Source of the DNA: Streptomyces sp. ACA25
GTDB lineage: Bacteria; Actinomycetota; Actinomycetes; Streptomycetales; Streptomycetaceae
Length of the DNA stretch: 64,000 bases
Direction of reading: 5' to 3'
NCBI RefSeq assembly: GCF_028200735.1
Contig: NZ_JAQKPV010000005.1
Coordinates: 236,847-300,846 of the forward strand
The position numbers were made by a program, and so were the translations under genes. The notes beneath the pieces were generated by a model. That model made no database searches. It was given only the letters and a program-made list of their open reading frames with translations, and was not told the DNA's origin. Positions 53,758-63,517 of the stretch are shown one piece after another; within the stretch, counting starts at the first letter, position 1, and each line of letters begins with the position of its first letter.

Positions 53758-55296
53758 ATGCACTCAGAGGCACATCGCCCGGCCCGCACCGCCCGCGTCA
53801 CGGGGCCGGGTGCGGCCGATCACGACCTGCTCACCACGCTGCTCGGCGGGATGGACTCCGCGCTTCTCGCGGTCGACACCGCCGGGCGGATCACCCACTG
53901 GAACGACGAGGCCGAGCGGATGCTCGGCTGGACACGCGCGGAGGCGGTGGGCCGGGCCGGCCTGGGTGGCTGGGCGGTGCGGGACGCCGACGCCGCCGAC
54001 GTGGGTTCCCGGCTGCTGGCGGCAGCCGGTGCTCCGGCCCGGCGGCAGGTCGAGGAGTTCCCGCTGGTGCGCAAGGACGGCGTGCGGGTGCTGGTCAGGG
54101 CCCAGGTGAGCGCGGTGAGCGAACCGGGTGGCCGGCCGGCGGGGGCCTACTGCGTCTTCAGCGAGGTCCACCGGCAGCTCGCGCTGGAGCGCACTGTCGC
54201 GCTGAGCGAGGCACTGCTGGGCGACTCCCCCTGGGCCGTGGTCCTGGTGGACGCCGATCTGCGCACCGTGTCCGTCAACGAGCAGGCCACCCGCGCGCTC
54301 GCGGTCTCCGCCGTCGACATGCTGGGCGAGCCTCTCGCGGAGTTCTTCGACAGCGGGCTGGAGGAGCTGGAGAGCGCGCTCGAACACGCGCTGGCCGGTC
54401 ACCCGCAGGACGGGCCGGTGGAGCTCTGGGTCACGCTGCACGACGACGGCTCCTACGAGGACTCGCTCGGGGAGGAACGCGGTGGGCTGCCCGGCGGCCG
54501 CCGCCGCTGCTGGCTCAGCGGCTTCCTGCGGCTGGGCTCCCCGTTGTCCACCGAGGCGTCTCCGCTGGGGGTGGCCTGGGTGTTCCAGGACGTCACCCGG
54601 CCGCGCCGGTCCGCGCGGGAAGCAGCCAGGCAGCGGTTCCGGGACAGCCAGCTGAACCGCGCCACGCGCGCCGCGGCGGACTGCGAGGAGCCGCTGGACG
54701 CCGCCGCGCTGCATCTGGAGTTCGCGCTCGCCGGGTTCGCCGAGCACGCCCTGCTCGACCTCCGAGCGCCGGGGCGGTCCGGTGACCGGGAGGCCGCGGA
54801 CAGCCGGGAGCACCCCGGCGGTACCTCCGCCGGGGCCGGGCGGCCGGAGTTTCCGGAGCATCCCGAGGACCCGGGCCCGGAGCGGAGGCTGGTCCGGGTG
54901 GCCGAGGCGCCGGGTGCGGCCTGCGGCAGCGCCGTGACTCCGGGTGTCCCGGTGCGGTACCGGCCGGGCCATCCCGCGGTGCAGGCCCTGGAGCGCGGGG
55001 TGCCGGTGCGGGCCACGGCCGGGGCCTCGCTCACCGCCGACCCGGCCGGGCCGGTCCTGCGGCCGGAGTGGGCGGCCGAGCACCAGTGGCCCCTGGAGGC
55101 GGAGCACGCCCTGTGCGTGGTGCTGCGCAGCCGCGGCCGGAACCTGGGCGTGGTGACTTTTCTGCGCGGGGCTCGCCGGCGCGGCTTCGACCGCGCGGAC
55201 GTGACGTACGCGGAGGACGTGGGGCTGCGCATCGCCGCCGCGGTGGATCTGGACTCCGCCGGGCATTCCCGGCCCCGGCCGCCCGGCCCTCGCTGA
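53758..55296 (+). CDS. PAS-PAS-GAF protein without output domain
   Basis: The 512-residue soluble protein has a PAS domain (about 20-130: DHDLLTTLLGGMDSALLAVD, ITHWNDEAERMLGWTRAEAV), a second PAS-like part (about 145-245: ALLGDSPWAVVLVDADLRTV, NEQATRALA), and a GAF-like C-terminal part (about 300-500: LNLGVVTFLRGARRRGF-like NLGVVTFLRGARRRGFDRAD, AEDVGLRIAAAVDLD). Similar Streptomyces proteins go on into a PP2C/SpoIIE phosphatase domain, which is absent here. It may only sense and bind. ATG 53758 follows AGGTGA; GTG 53752 is also possible. Confidence 0.75.
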   Translation: MHSEAHRPARTARVTGPGAADHDLLTTLLGGMDSALLAVDTAGRITHWNDEAERMLGWTRAEAVGRAGLGGWAVRDADAADVGSRLLAAAGAPARRQVEEFPLVRKDGVRVLVRAQVSAVSEPGGRPAGAYCVFSEVHRQLALERTVALSEALLGDSPWAVVLVDADLRTVSVNEQATRALAVSAVDMLGEPLAEFFDSGLEELESALEHALAGHPQDGPVELWVTLHDDGSYEDSLGEERGGLPGGRRRCWLSGFLRLGSPLSTEASPLGVAWVFQDVTRPRRSAREAARQRFRDSQLNRATRAAADCEEPLDAAALHLEFALAGFAEHALLDLRAPGRSGDREAADSREHPGGTSAGAGRPEFPEHPEDPGPERRLVRVAEAPGAACGSAVTPGVPVRYRPGHPAVQALERGVPVRATAGASLTADPAGPVLRPEWAAEHQWPLEAEHALCVVLRSRGRNLGVVTFLRGARRRGFDRADVTYAEDVGLRIAAAVDLDSAGHSRPRPPGPR

Positions 55297-55322
55297 CGCC
55301 CCCGCCGCCCCGGTCCGCCGGG

Positions 55323-56078
55323 TCAGCGCTGCCAGAGGATCCGGTCGCCGTGGGCGGCGACGACCTCACGGTTCCATTCGATGCCGCCGTCCACATTGCC
55401 CGAGCGCAGCATGGGCGGCGCGATGCCCCGTTCCGCCAGCTCGCCCGCGGCGGTGGCCACCACGGCTTGCAGGAGGGCGGAGGTGACGACGGTGGAGGCG
55501 GGGCCGAAGGGCGCGCCGACGCGCGCGTCGGCCAGCTCGGCGTCCCCCACCGGGATCTTGCTGTCGAGCACCAGGGTGCAGTGATCCTTGAGGAAGCCGC
55601 CCGAGGGGTGTCGTGAGGAGGTGTGCGCGGCGTAGGCCACCGAGGTGACCCCGATCACGGTGAGGCCGCGGGCCCGGGCGTGCTCGGCCATCTCCACGGG
55701 CAGCACGTTGCGGCCGGAGAGCGAGATGATCACCAGCAGGTCACCGGCCCGGGCGGGGCTGCTGTCGAGGGTGGCCCGGGCGAGTCCGCCGACCCGTTCC
55801 AGCGCGCTGCCCAGCGTGGCCGGGCGTACGTCCACGCCGGTGGTTCCGGGCACGGTGAGCAGGTTCATCAGGGCGAGGCCGCCCGCCCGGTAGACGAGGT
55901 CCTGGGCCGGCAGCGAGGAATGCCCGGCGCCGTAGGCGAACAGCCGGCCGCCCGCGGTGACGGTGTCGGCGATCAGGGAGCCGGCCCGGGCGATGTTCCC
56001 GGCCTCCTCGCGGCGGACCCGCTCCAGCAGTCCGGTGGCGGCGTGGAAGAACTGGTCCGCGAGCGATTCCTGGCTCAT
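55323..56078 (-). CDS. SIS-domain (sugar isomerase-type) protein
   Basis: The 251-residue protein has the SIS fold: [20 protein letters not shown] with Ser residues for sugar phosphate binding, [39 protein letters not shown] and the final [20 protein letters not shown]. It probably binds or isomerises a phosphosugar; family members include N-acetylmuramate 6-phosphate-like enzymes. It is divergent from dmdR1, as in other streptomycetes. Confidence 0.85.
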   Translation of the reverse strand: MSQESLADQFFHAATGLLERVRREEAGNIARAGSLIADTVTAGGRLFAYGAGHSSLPAQDLVYRAGGLALMNLLTVPGTTGVDVRPATLGSALERVGGLARATLDSSPARAGDLLVIISLSGRNVLPVEMAEHARARGLTVIGVTSVAYAAHTSSRHPSGGFLKDHCTLVLDSKIPVGDAELADARVGAPFGPASTVVTSALLQAVVATAAGELAERGIAPPMLRSGNVDGGIEWNREVVAAHGDRILWQR

Positions 56079-56274
56079 CCGGGCGGTCTCCTCGGGTTGG
56101 TGGCTGCGTCAGCGGGAGCTGCCGCGGGACACGGTGAGGTCTGGACCAGTGTGCTGTCAAGGGGGTGACCGGCCCGGGTGGGGGTCCTTACTGCCGGGCG
56201 GGGCGGGGTCGGTCGGCCCCGCGATACGTCAGAATTGGGGTCAGGGCCACCGCAAGAGATATCGAGGGGCACTT

Positions 56275-56967
56275 ATGTCCGGACTCATCGACACCACCGA
56301 GATGTACCTCCGCACCATTCTGGAGCTGGAGGAGGAAGGCGTGGTCCCGATGCGTGCCCGCATCGCGGAGCGGCTCGAACAGAGCGGTCCGACGGTCAGC
56401 CAGACCGTCGCCCGTATGCAGCGTGACGGCCTGCTCACCGTGGCCGGTGACCGTCATCTGGAGCTCACCGAGGAGGGGCGGCGACTGGCCCAGCGGGTCA
56501 TGCGCAAGCACCGGCTCGCGGAGTGCCTGCTGGTCGACGTGATCGGCCTGGAGTGGGAGAAGGTGCACGCCGAGGCCTGCCGGTGGGAGCACGTGATGAG
56601 CGAGGAGGTGGAACGCCGGGTGCTCGAGCTGCTGAACCACCCCACCGAATCGCCCTACGGCAATCCGATTCCCGGCCTGGCCGAGCTGGGGGAGAAGGGC
56701 GAGCCGGACCCGTTCCTGGAGGAGGGGATGGTCGCGCTCTCGGACCTGGATCCCGATGGTGGGAAGACGGTCATCGTGCGCCGGATCGGCGAGCCGATCC
56801 AGACCGACGCGCAGGTCATGCACACGTTGCGGCGGGCCGGAGTGCAGCCGGGTGCCTCGGTGAGCGTGACGGCGGGGGCCGGTGGCGCGGTCCAGGTGGG
56901 AAGCGGAGGAGAGGCCGCCGAGCTGGAGGCGTCGGTGGCGATGCACGTCTTCGTCGCCAAGGGCTGA
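56275..56967 (+). CDS. dmdR1: DmdR1/IdeR iron-dependent repressor
   Basis: The 230-residue protein is a DtxR/IdeR regulator. The winged helix is at [20 protein letters not shown]. All metal ligands are conserved at the IdeR positions: site 1 His79, Glu83, His98; site 2 Met10, Cys102, Glu105, His106. The C-terminal SH3-like part follows ([20 protein letters not shown]). With Fe2+ bound it should repress siderophore uptake and synthesis genes by binding iron boxes, including the one at 14059. ATG 56275 has GAGGGG upstream. An antisense open frame covers the gene. Confidence 0.95.
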   Translation: MSGLIDTTEMYLRTILELEEEGVVPMRARIAERLEQSGPTVSQTVARMQRDGLLTVAGDRHLELTEEGRRLAQRVMRKHRLAECLLVDVIGLEWEKVHAEACRWEHVMSEEVERRVLELLNHPTESPYGNPIPGLAELGEKGEPDPFLEEGMVALSDLDPDGGKTVIVRRIGEPIQTDAQVMHTLRRAGVQPGASVSVTAGAGGAVQVGSGGEAAELEASVAMHVFVAKG

Positions 56968-57016
56968 GGAGGCCCGGGTGGTGGCGGGGTGATCCGTGCG
57001 CGGGTTGTCGGGGCGC

Positions 57017-57045
57017 GGGGCCGGCCGCCGCGGGCGGCCGGCCCC
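57017..57045 (+). terminator. Terminator of dmdR1
   Basis: Perfect 13-bp stem GGGGCCGGCCGCC / GGCGGCCGGCCCC with a 3-nt loop, 50 nt after the stop. Confidence 0.8.
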
Positions 57046-57262
57046 CGTCCCGCCCCCTGCGGTGACCCGGAGCCCCGAGCTCTCTGGGCCGCTGCCCCTC
57101 CTGTCGGTTGTCTCCCCACGCCGCAGCCGCACAACCCTTGAGTGTTGTCACTCGTAGGGGGGATATTGGGCCGCAGAACCCTCTGTTCGAATGTACTTTC
57201 GATAGTCGGTCTCTGTAGCGTTCGGGTGGTCGGGTGGGGCGAACGGAAGGGGGTCGTGGCGC

Positions 57263-58120
57263 GTGGATCGACAGCGTGAGGTCGTGGGGCACGGCGGGGT
57301 GCGGCTCGTGGCCACGGAGTTCGGCGGGGTGTCCCCGGGCCCGGGGGTGGAGCGCCCCGATGTCCTGTTACTGCATGGCCTCATGGGGTGCTCGTCGCAC
57401 TGGGCGGAAGCTGCCGTCCGGCTCTCCCCCCGGTACCGCGCCGTCGCCCTGGACCAGCGGGGCCACGGGGCCAGCGACAAGCCGGAGGACGGTCCGTACG
57501 ACCGTGACGCCTTCGTCGCCGACGTGGAGGCCGCGGTCGAGCAACTCGGTCTGGCGCCGGTGGTGCTGATCGGCCATTCGATGGGCGCGCTGACGGCCTG
57601 GCAGCTCGCAGCCCGGCGCCCCGACCTGGTGGCCGCCGTGGTGATCTGCGACATGCGGGCCTCGGCGCTGGGCGCCCGCTCGCAGCAGAAGTGGGAGGAG
57701 TGGTTCGACGGTTGGCCGCTGCCGTTTCCCTCCCGGGCTGCGGCCCGGCTCTGGTTCAGTGAGCTGGATCCCTCGCTGGACGGGACCCACCCCTCCCGGG
57801 GTGCCTTCCACGCGGACACCATGGTGCGGCGGGCGGACGGCTGGCGTCCGGTGTTCTCCCGGCGTCAGATGCTGATGGCCCGGGAGGGTTGGGTGCACGA
57901 CGCGCACTGGGAGGAGCTCGCCCAGGTGCGCTGCCCGGCTCTGGTGGTCCGCGGCCTCGACGGTGAGCTGGGCCGGGCCGAGGCCCAGGAGATGGTGCGG
58001 GTGCTGCCCCGGGGCCGGTACGCCGATGTCCCGGACGCCGGGCATCTGGTGCATCACGACCAGCCGGCGGCGTGGCATGAGATCGTGGATTCCTTCCTGC
58101 GGGAAGCCCTGCCGGGCTGA
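57263..58120 (+). CDS. Alpha/beta hydrolase with an in-frame TTA codon
   Basis: The 285-residue protein has the alpha/beta-hydrolase motifs: oxyanion LLLHGLMGCSSHW, nucleophile GHSMGA, Asp in VRGLDGELG region, and His in AGHLVHHD. Substrate unknown. GTG 57263 follows GAAGGGGG at good distance. Codon 36 (57368-57370) is TTA, the rare leucine codon read only by the bldA tRNA in Streptomyces, so translation is probably limited to late growth or differentiation. Confidence 0.87.
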   Translation: MDRQREVVGHGGVRLVATEFGGVSPGPGVERPDVLLLHGLMGCSSHWAEAAVRLSPRYRAVALDQRGHGASDKPEDGPYDRDAFVADVEAAVEQLGLAPVVLIGHSMGALTAWQLAARRPDLVAAVVICDMRASALGARSQQKWEEWFDGWPLPFPSRAAARLWFSELDPSLDGTHPSRGAFHADTMVRRADGWRPVFSRRQMLMAREGWVHDAHWEELAQVRCPALVVRGLDGELGRAEAQEMVRVLPRGRYADVPDAGHLVHHDQPAAWHEIVDSFLREALPG

Positions 58121-58173
58121 GGCGGGCGGGGGACATGAGACACGACGGCACTCAGTGCCGAGGGGGAAGTCCG

Positions 58174-59019
58174 ATGCAGCTGAGAACAAGGACTGTTGGT
58201 GCGATTGCCGCGGCGGCGGCGCTGATGAGCGTGACCGCGTGCGGCGGCTCGGGCGGTGCGCTCCAGGAAGCTCTGGCGAGCGGTGCCGCGGAGAAGTCCG
58301 CGGACCAGGAGGACAACGGGGAAGCGGAGAACGGCGCCGAGGACACCGAGGACACCGAGGACACCGACGGTGCCGACGATGCCGAGGTCCCGGAGCTCGC
58401 GGAACGGGAGGCGTCGGAGATCGCCGAGCTCGCGCTGGATGCCCTGCACGCGGTCGACTCCGTGCGGATATCCGGCAGCGGGACCACGGACGACGGCGAG
58501 CTGGACATGGACCTGCACATCGACCGGGAGGGCAACTGCGCGGGCGAGCTCGGCTTCGTGGAGCAGGGTTCCTTCGAGATCATCGTCAGCGGCGACCAGG
58601 TCTGGATGAAGCCGGACGCCGATTTCTGGCGGTACAGCGTCGGTGGTGCGGAGGGTGAACTGGCCGCCCAGGAGCTCGACGGCAAGTACATGTACGGAAC
58701 GACGGACGATCCGGAGCTGGCCGGGGCGGCCGAGATGTGCGATCTCGACGCGCTGCTGGCGGAGTTCGACCTCAGCACGAGCGGCAACCGGATGTCCAAG
58801 GGCCCGGAGACCGTCCACCGGGGCACACCCGTCATCACCGTCGTGGAGAAGCCCTACATCGGGGAGGAGGCGACGATGCTGGTGGCCACCGACGGGGAGC
58901 CGTACCCGCTGTACCTCGGGGCGCCTTCCGCCGAGGATTCGTTCGAGCTCGAGTTCAGCGATTTCAACGAGCCGGTTGAGATCGACCCGCCGCCCGCCCG
59001 GAGCATCATCGAGGTCTGA
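58174..59019 (+). CDS. Lipoprotein of LppX/LprG-like type
   Basis: The 281-residue product has a lipoprotein signal (TVGAIAAAAALMSVTAC, Cys23), a very acidic linker with EDTEDTEDTDG repeats, and a beta-rich domain (LDALHAVDSVRISGSGTTDD, GSFEIIVSGDQVWMKPDADF, YIGEEATMLVATDGEPYPLY) like the LppX_LprAFG family that binds lipids in mycobacteria. It is on the outside of the membrane. AGGGGGAAG precedes ATG 58174. It lies 53 nt after the hydrolase and may be co-transcribed. Confidence 0.8.
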   Translation: MQLRTRTVGAIAAAAALMSVTACGGSGGALQEALASGAAEKSADQEDNGEAENGAEDTEDTEDTDGADDAEVPELAEREASEIAELALDALHAVDSVRISGSGTTDDGELDMDLHIDREGNCAGELGFVEQGSFEIIVSGDQVWMKPDADFWRYSVGGAEGELAAQELDGKYMYGTTDDPELAGAAEMCDLDALLAEFDLSTSGNRMSKGPETVHRGTPVITVVEKPYIGEEATMLVATDGEPYPLYLGAPSAEDSFELEFSDFNEPVEIDPPPARSIIEV

Positions 59020-59103
59020 GCGGCGGCTCGACGGTGACCCGCGGGGGGAGCCGCGCCCGGCTCGCGCCGGCGCCGCCCCCGCGGGCCACCGGTCCCCCGG
59101 AGC

Positions 59104-60792
59104 TCACTCCCGGCTCACCGCGGCCAGGATCTCCGGCAGCCGGCCGGCGACCCGCGGCGCTGCCAGCCGCAGGCCGAGCCCGGCCAGCAGCAGGCCGTAG
59201 CCCATGCCGAGCGGCAGCACGGTCCACATCCAGCCGGGGTGCTGGATGCCCAGCCACACCGCCAGGGCGATCAGCGGGGCACACACCGCTCCACCCGCCA
59301 GCGTGCCGCAGAGGAGACTGATCCAGGCCAGCGCGCCCTGGCCGGGCGCCACGTTCTTCATGGCATTGTCCTGCGGGATCGAGTACGGGTACCGCGCCGA
59401 GGTCAGCGCACCCGCCCCCATCAAGGCACCCAGCAGCGCCAGGGCGAGCCCGAGAGCCGGGGGCAGCTCCGCCCAGGAGCCGGTGGACGCGGCGGAGATC
59501 ACCACCACGACGACGGTGAACGGCACGGCGATCAGGCCGAGGGCCAGGGCCCTCGCGCGCAGCTCCACCAGGGCGTCCCGCGAGGTGGTGATGGTCTGCG
59601 CGACCAGCCAGAAGGCGCTGTAGTCCTGACCGAACTGGTTGTACATCAGCAGCCCGAGCAGCCCGGCCACCCAGACGACGTGGTAGACACTGGCGCCTCC
59701 CTGCACGGCGAACACCACCGGCATCAGCAGCCCCATGCCGAGCGCGGTGACCCAGCCCAGCTTGGTCTTCGGATCCCGTCGGCCGTAGCGCAGGGTGCGC
59801 AGCATCACGGTGCCGGTGCGACCGGCAGGCAGCAGGGCGGACGGATCCCCGCCCCGCCAACGGCGCTTCCCAGGGGTCTCACGACCCGGTGCCGCCTCCA
59901 GGGTGGAGGAGTCCGGGGACGTCATCAGCCGGGTCAGGGTGCGCTGCCACCACCAGAGAAGCAGGCCGAGCGCTGCCACCGTCGTGGCGAGGCCGAGAAG
60001 CGCCGTCCCGTAGGCGCCCTCGCCGGCGGCCCGCACCGCGTCGATCGCGGAGGCCGGCGGCAGCAGCCGCGCGATGTCCGCCATCGTCTGGATCGGGCCG
60101 ATGTCGCCGGTGCCGGTCATCCGGCTCATGGCGAGGTTGAGGCCCTGAAAACCGAAGGCGATGACCAGTCCGCTGAAGACGGCGAGATCGCGGCCCTTCC
60201 GGCTGGTCAGCAGCCGGGCGTTCGCGGCGGCCAGGGCCCGCGCCAGAGTGGTGCACACCAGCAGCACCAGCGGCACCGCGAGGAGGGCGACGGCCGTCCC
60301 GGCCGCTCCCCGGGCGGTCCCCAGCGCCGCACCCGTCACGATCAGGACGGTGAACAGCGGTCCGATCCCGATGAGCGAAGCGACGAGCAGGGAGACCATC
60401 AGCGGCGTCGGGCGCAGCGGCAGCATGACGAGCCGGCCCGGGTCGAGGGTCTCGTCGCTGCCCCCCACGAACAGCGGCACGAAGGCCCACGCCACGGCCA
60501 GCAGGGCCACCAGACTGACCGCCACCGGGGCGATGTGCTGATGACCCCGCAGCGCCAGCAGCAGGACCAGCCCCAGCACGCCGAAGGCCAGCGCGAGCAG
60601 GGCGGACGCGACAAAGGCAGCCGACCTGCCCTGGGACTGCCGCAGCCCGTTCCGCAGCAGGGACAGCTTCAGCCGCGCGAAGACGAGGGTGACCGTGGCG
60701 GTCGACGGCAGGGGAGCCGCGGCGCCCCCCGAGGCGGCGGGGGAGCCCGACGTCTCCGGGCCCGGGGGGACGGTGGCCGGGCCGGCGCTCAC
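59104..60792 (-). CDS. ABC transporter permease, large membrane subunit
   Basis: The 562-residue protein has about twelve hydrophobic segments in two blocks (AFVASALLALAFGVLGLVLL, VSLVALLAVAWAFVPLFVGG, and the second half LPPALGLALALLGALMGAGA). The architecture with DETLDPGRLVMLPLRP is that of actinobacterial ABC-2-like permeases encoded after a CcmA-type ATPase. GTG 60792 overlaps the stop of the ATPase gene. Substrate unknown; export is more likely than import, as there is no binding protein. Confidence 0.82.
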   Translation of the reverse strand: MSAGPATVPPGPETSGSPAASGGAAAPLPSTATVTLVFARLKLSLLRNGLRQSQGRSAAFVASALLALAFGVLGLVLLLALRGHQHIAPVAVSLVALLAVAWAFVPLFVGGSDETLDPGRLVMLPLRPTPLMVSLLVASLIGIGPLFTVLIVTGAALGTARGAAGTAVALLAVPLVLLVCTTLARALAAANARLLTSRKGRDLAVFSGLVIAFGFQGLNLAMSRMTGTGDIGPIQTMADIARLLPPASAIDAVRAAGEGAYGTALLGLATTVAALGLLLWWWQRTLTRLMTSPDSSTLEAAPGRETPGKRRWRGGDPSALLPAGRTGTVMLRTLRYGRRDPKTKLGWVTALGMGLLMPVVFAVQGGASVYHVVWVAGLLGLLMYNQFGQDYSAFWLVAQTITTSRDALVELRARALALGLIAVPFTVVVVVISAASTGSWAELPPALGLALALLGALMGAGALTSARYPYSIPQDNAMKNVAPGQGALAWISLLCGTLAGGAVCAPLIALAVWLGIQHPGWMWTVLPLGMGYGLLLAGLGLRLAAPRVAGRLPEILAAVSRE

Positions 60793-61637
60793 CGGGCACC
60801 GCCGCCGAGCCAGTCGAGCTGCGCCCCGGCGGGCCGGTCGTGCGCGCCGACCAACTGCAGGAACGCGCTCTGCAGCGAGTCCGCCTCCCCGCGCACCTCG
60901 GCGAGGGTTCCCCGGGCCCGGATGCGGCCCGCGGCGATCACCGCGACCCAGTCGCACAGTGATTCCACGAGCTCCATCACATGGCTGGAGAACACCACCG
61001 TGGCGCCCGAGGCGGTGTACCGCTCCAGCACGCCGCGGATGGTCTGCGCCGACACCGGGTCCACTCCCTCGAAGGGCTCGTCCAGGAAGAGGACCTCGGG
61101 GTTGTGCAGCAGGGCGGCGGCCAGACCGATCTTCTTCCGCATCCCGGTGGAGTAGTCGACCACCAGCTTGTGCTGGGCGGCCGAGAGATCGAGCACGTCC
61201 AGAAGCTGCCCGGTGCGCTGCTCCACCTCGGCGCCCTGCAGGCCGCGCAGCCGGCCGAGGTAGGTGAGCAGCTCGCGCCCGGACAGCCGCTCGAACAGCC
61301 GCAGGCCCTCCGGGAGCACGCCGATCCGGGACTTGACGTCCACCGGGTTCTGCCAGACATCCCGGCCGACGATCTCGACCCGGCCGGAGTCCGGGCGCAG
61401 CAATCCGGTGATCATGGAGAGGGTGGTGGTCTTCCCGGCACCGTTCGGGCCCACGAGCCCGATGAACCGGCCGGCCGGCAGGTCCAGGTCGATGCCGGAG
61501 ACGGCGACCTGGTCACCGAAACTCTTCCACAGGCCGCGTACCCGGACGGCCACCGGGCCGACCGGAGTTTCCATTCCTCCGGCCCCGTCCCCCGGGTGTA
61601 TGCCTTCGTCGTTCGTCTCTGTCGTCTCACCCGCCAT
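60789..61637 (-). CDS. ABC transporter ATP-binding protein
   Basis: The 282-residue protein has Walker [12 protein letters not shown], signature YSTGMRKKIGLA (STGM in place of SGGQ), Walker B EVLFLDEPFEGVD and switch His in VFSSHVMELVESL. It belongs to the CcmA/ABC-2 export group. The first ~30 residues are hydrophilic and variable. It is coupled to the permease gene that follows by a 4-nt overlap. Confidence 0.88.
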   Translation of the reverse strand: MAGETTETNDEGIHPGDGAGGMETPVGPVAVRVRGLWKSFGDQVAVSGIDLDLPAGRFIGLVGPNGAGKTTTLSMITGLLRPDSGRVEIVGRDVWQNPVDVKSRIGVLPEGLRLFERLSGRELLTYLGRLRGLQGAEVEQRTGQLLDVLDLSAAQHKLVVDYSTGMRKKIGLAAALLHNPEVLFLDEPFEGVDPVSAQTIRGVLERYTASGATVVFSSHVMELVESLCDWVAVIAAGRIRARGTLAEVRGEADSLQSAFLQLVGAHDRPAGAQLDWLGGGAR

Positions 61638-61977
61638 GGCACCTCACCCTAGTGCCGCGTCAGCCAGGGTTCACCCTGTCGCGACGCCCGGCCCGGCGCC
61701 TCGCTGCGTTGGCCGAAAGCCCGAGCAGGCCCACTGCGAGGGCTTCCGGCCGCCTTGCGACGCACCGCGCCGGACGCCGCTCCTTGACGGGGCCGGTTCG
61801 ACGGGGGATGTGCCGTGCGGGTCTCGTGGTGCGTATCCGGCGCGGAGGGTGGTCCCGCGCCGTGGCTCACAGGCGGGGCGCATGGATGCATCCGCGGGGG
61901 CGTGCGGCATGGGGCCCGGGGCAGTCCGGGCATTGTTCCCTCCGGACGCACTCCACCGGGTCGCAGAGGAGACGCAG
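61638..61977. other. 340-nt divergent intergenic region
   Basis: It separates the leftward ABC operon from the rightward regulator. TTGACG at 61784-61789 could be a -35 box for the rightward gene, with a poor -10 (GATGTG) 17 nt on. GAGGAGA just before 61978 is a good ribosome binding site. No further gene was seen. Confidence 0.35.
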
Positions 61978-63393
61978 ATGGCCGCGGGAGCCCCGATTGC
62001 CAGACAGCCCAATGAGCGCCTGCTGGGCCTGATCCGGGAGGCGGGGTGCTCCAACGCCGGCCTCGCGCGACGCGTCAACGTGTGTGCCGCGGACCGCGGC
62101 CTCACCTTCCGGTACGACAAGACGTCCGTGGCGCGCTGGATCCGCGGGCAGCAGCCACGCGGCCGGGCGCCGGACGTCATCGCCGAGGCGCTGGGCCGGA
62201 AGCTGGGCCGGGCGGTGAGCACGGAAGAGATCGGCATGGGGACCTCCCGCCGGCCCGGCTCGACGGCTGGACTGCGGTTCGCCGCGGACCTGCCGGAATG
62301 CGTGGAGCTGGCCGGGGCGCTGTGGAGCTCCGACATCGCCCGGCGCGGAAGCTTCGGTGCCGGGCCGTCCGGCGGGGCCGCGGCCGACGTGGCGCCGTCC
62401 GCCCTGGTCGAGCCGAGCCGGGACTGGCTGATCACCCCGGTGGACGAACAGGTGGCCAGGGGCTCCGGCCCGCGGGTGGGTCCCGGTGACGTGGACGCCG
62501 TGCGGGCCACCACCGAGGCGCTGGTGGCGCTGGACCGGCGATGGGGATCCGGCCACGTCCGCCCGGTGGTCGTGCACTACCTGGACAGCGTCGTGGCCGT
62601 CCTCCTCGCGGGTGCCTACCGGGAGTCGGTGGGCCGGGAGCTGTTCGGGGCCGCGGCCCGGCTGACCGAGCTCGCCGGATACATGGCGGTCGACACCGGG
62701 CTGCCCGGTCTGGCCCAGCGGTACTACATCCAGGCGCTGCGGCTCTCCCAGGCCGCCGGCGACCGGGGCTTCGGCGGCTACGTGCTGGCCGCGGGGATGA
62801 GCCATCTCGCCGCCCGGCTGGGTAATCCGCGTGAGGTGGTGCAGCTGGCGCGGGCCGCCCAGGAGGGCGCCAGAGGCCGGGTCACGCCGCGCGCCGAGAC
62901 GATGTTCCTGGCCGCCGAGGCCCGTGGCCACGCCCAGCTGGGGGACGGGGAGGCCTGCCGCCGTGCGGCCGGCCGGGCCCTCGCCGCTCTGGAGCGCTGC
63001 GCCCCGGAGAGCGACGAGGACCCCCCGTGGATAGGGCACTTCGACGCCGCTTATCTCGCGGACGAGCTGGCGCACTGTCATCTGGAGCTCGAGCAGGGCA
63101 GGGCGGCGCAGCAGCGGGCCGGCGAGGCGCTGGCGGGGCACCCGGAGCAACGGGCCAGGCGCCGCGTCATCGGGCTGCTGCTGATGGCCCGGGCGCGGCT
63201 GCAGCAGGGTGAGCTGGAGCAGGCCTGTGCCACCGCGTCCGAGGCGGGATCCTTGCTGAGCGGGCTGCGCTCGGGCCGGGGGGCGGAGTACTTCGACGGT
63301 TTCCTCGCGGGTCTTGCGCCCCATCAGAAAGAGCGCCCGGTAAGGGAGTTCACCGAGCGTTGGCAGAGCCGGGAAGCCGTGCCGGCCGGCTGA
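61978..63393 (+). CDS. Conserved streptomycete regulator with TPR-like repeats
   Basis: The 471-residue protein opens with MAAGAPIARQPNERLLGLIR and an HTH-like part (SNAGLARRVNVCAADRG, YDKTSVARWIRGQQPRG). A long helical part follows (YYIQALRLSQAAGDRGFGGY, MSHLAARLGNPREVVQLARA, RRAAGRALAALERC), like the tetratricopeptide repeats of NsdA-type proteins, which influence development and antibiotic production. It very probably binds DNA or another regulator; the exact role is unknown. The sequence is of a kind highly conserved across Streptomyces. Confidence 0.8.
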   Translation: MAAGAPIARQPNERLLGLIREAGCSNAGLARRVNVCAADRGLTFRYDKTSVARWIRGQQPRGRAPDVIAEALGRKLGRAVSTEEIGMGTSRRPGSTAGLRFAADLPECVELAGALWSSDIARRGSFGAGPSGGAAADVAPSALVEPSRDWLITPVDEQVARGSGPRVGPGDVDAVRATTEALVALDRRWGSGHVRPVVVHYLDSVVAVLLAGAYRESVGRELFGAAARLTELAGYMAVDTGLPGLAQRYYIQALRLSQAAGDRGFGGYVLAAGMSHLAARLGNPREVVQLARAAQEGARGRVTPRAETMFLAAEARGHAQLGDGEACRRAAGRALAALERCAPESDEDPPWIGHFDAAYLADELAHCHLELEQGRAAQQRAGEALAGHPEQRARRRVIGLLLMARARLQQGELEQACATASEAGSLLSGLRSGRGAEYFDGFLAGLAPHQKERPVREFTERWQSREAVPAG

Positions 63394-63517
63394 CGCGGTT
63401 CGCTGACCCTCGAACGGTCCCGTGGCCGACCCGCCGCCGGAGCGGGTACCGTTGCCCGGCGATCAGCGCTGGGCAACGAGGCGCGTGGAGCGCACGAAGC
63501 GAACGAGGAGCCGGCCG

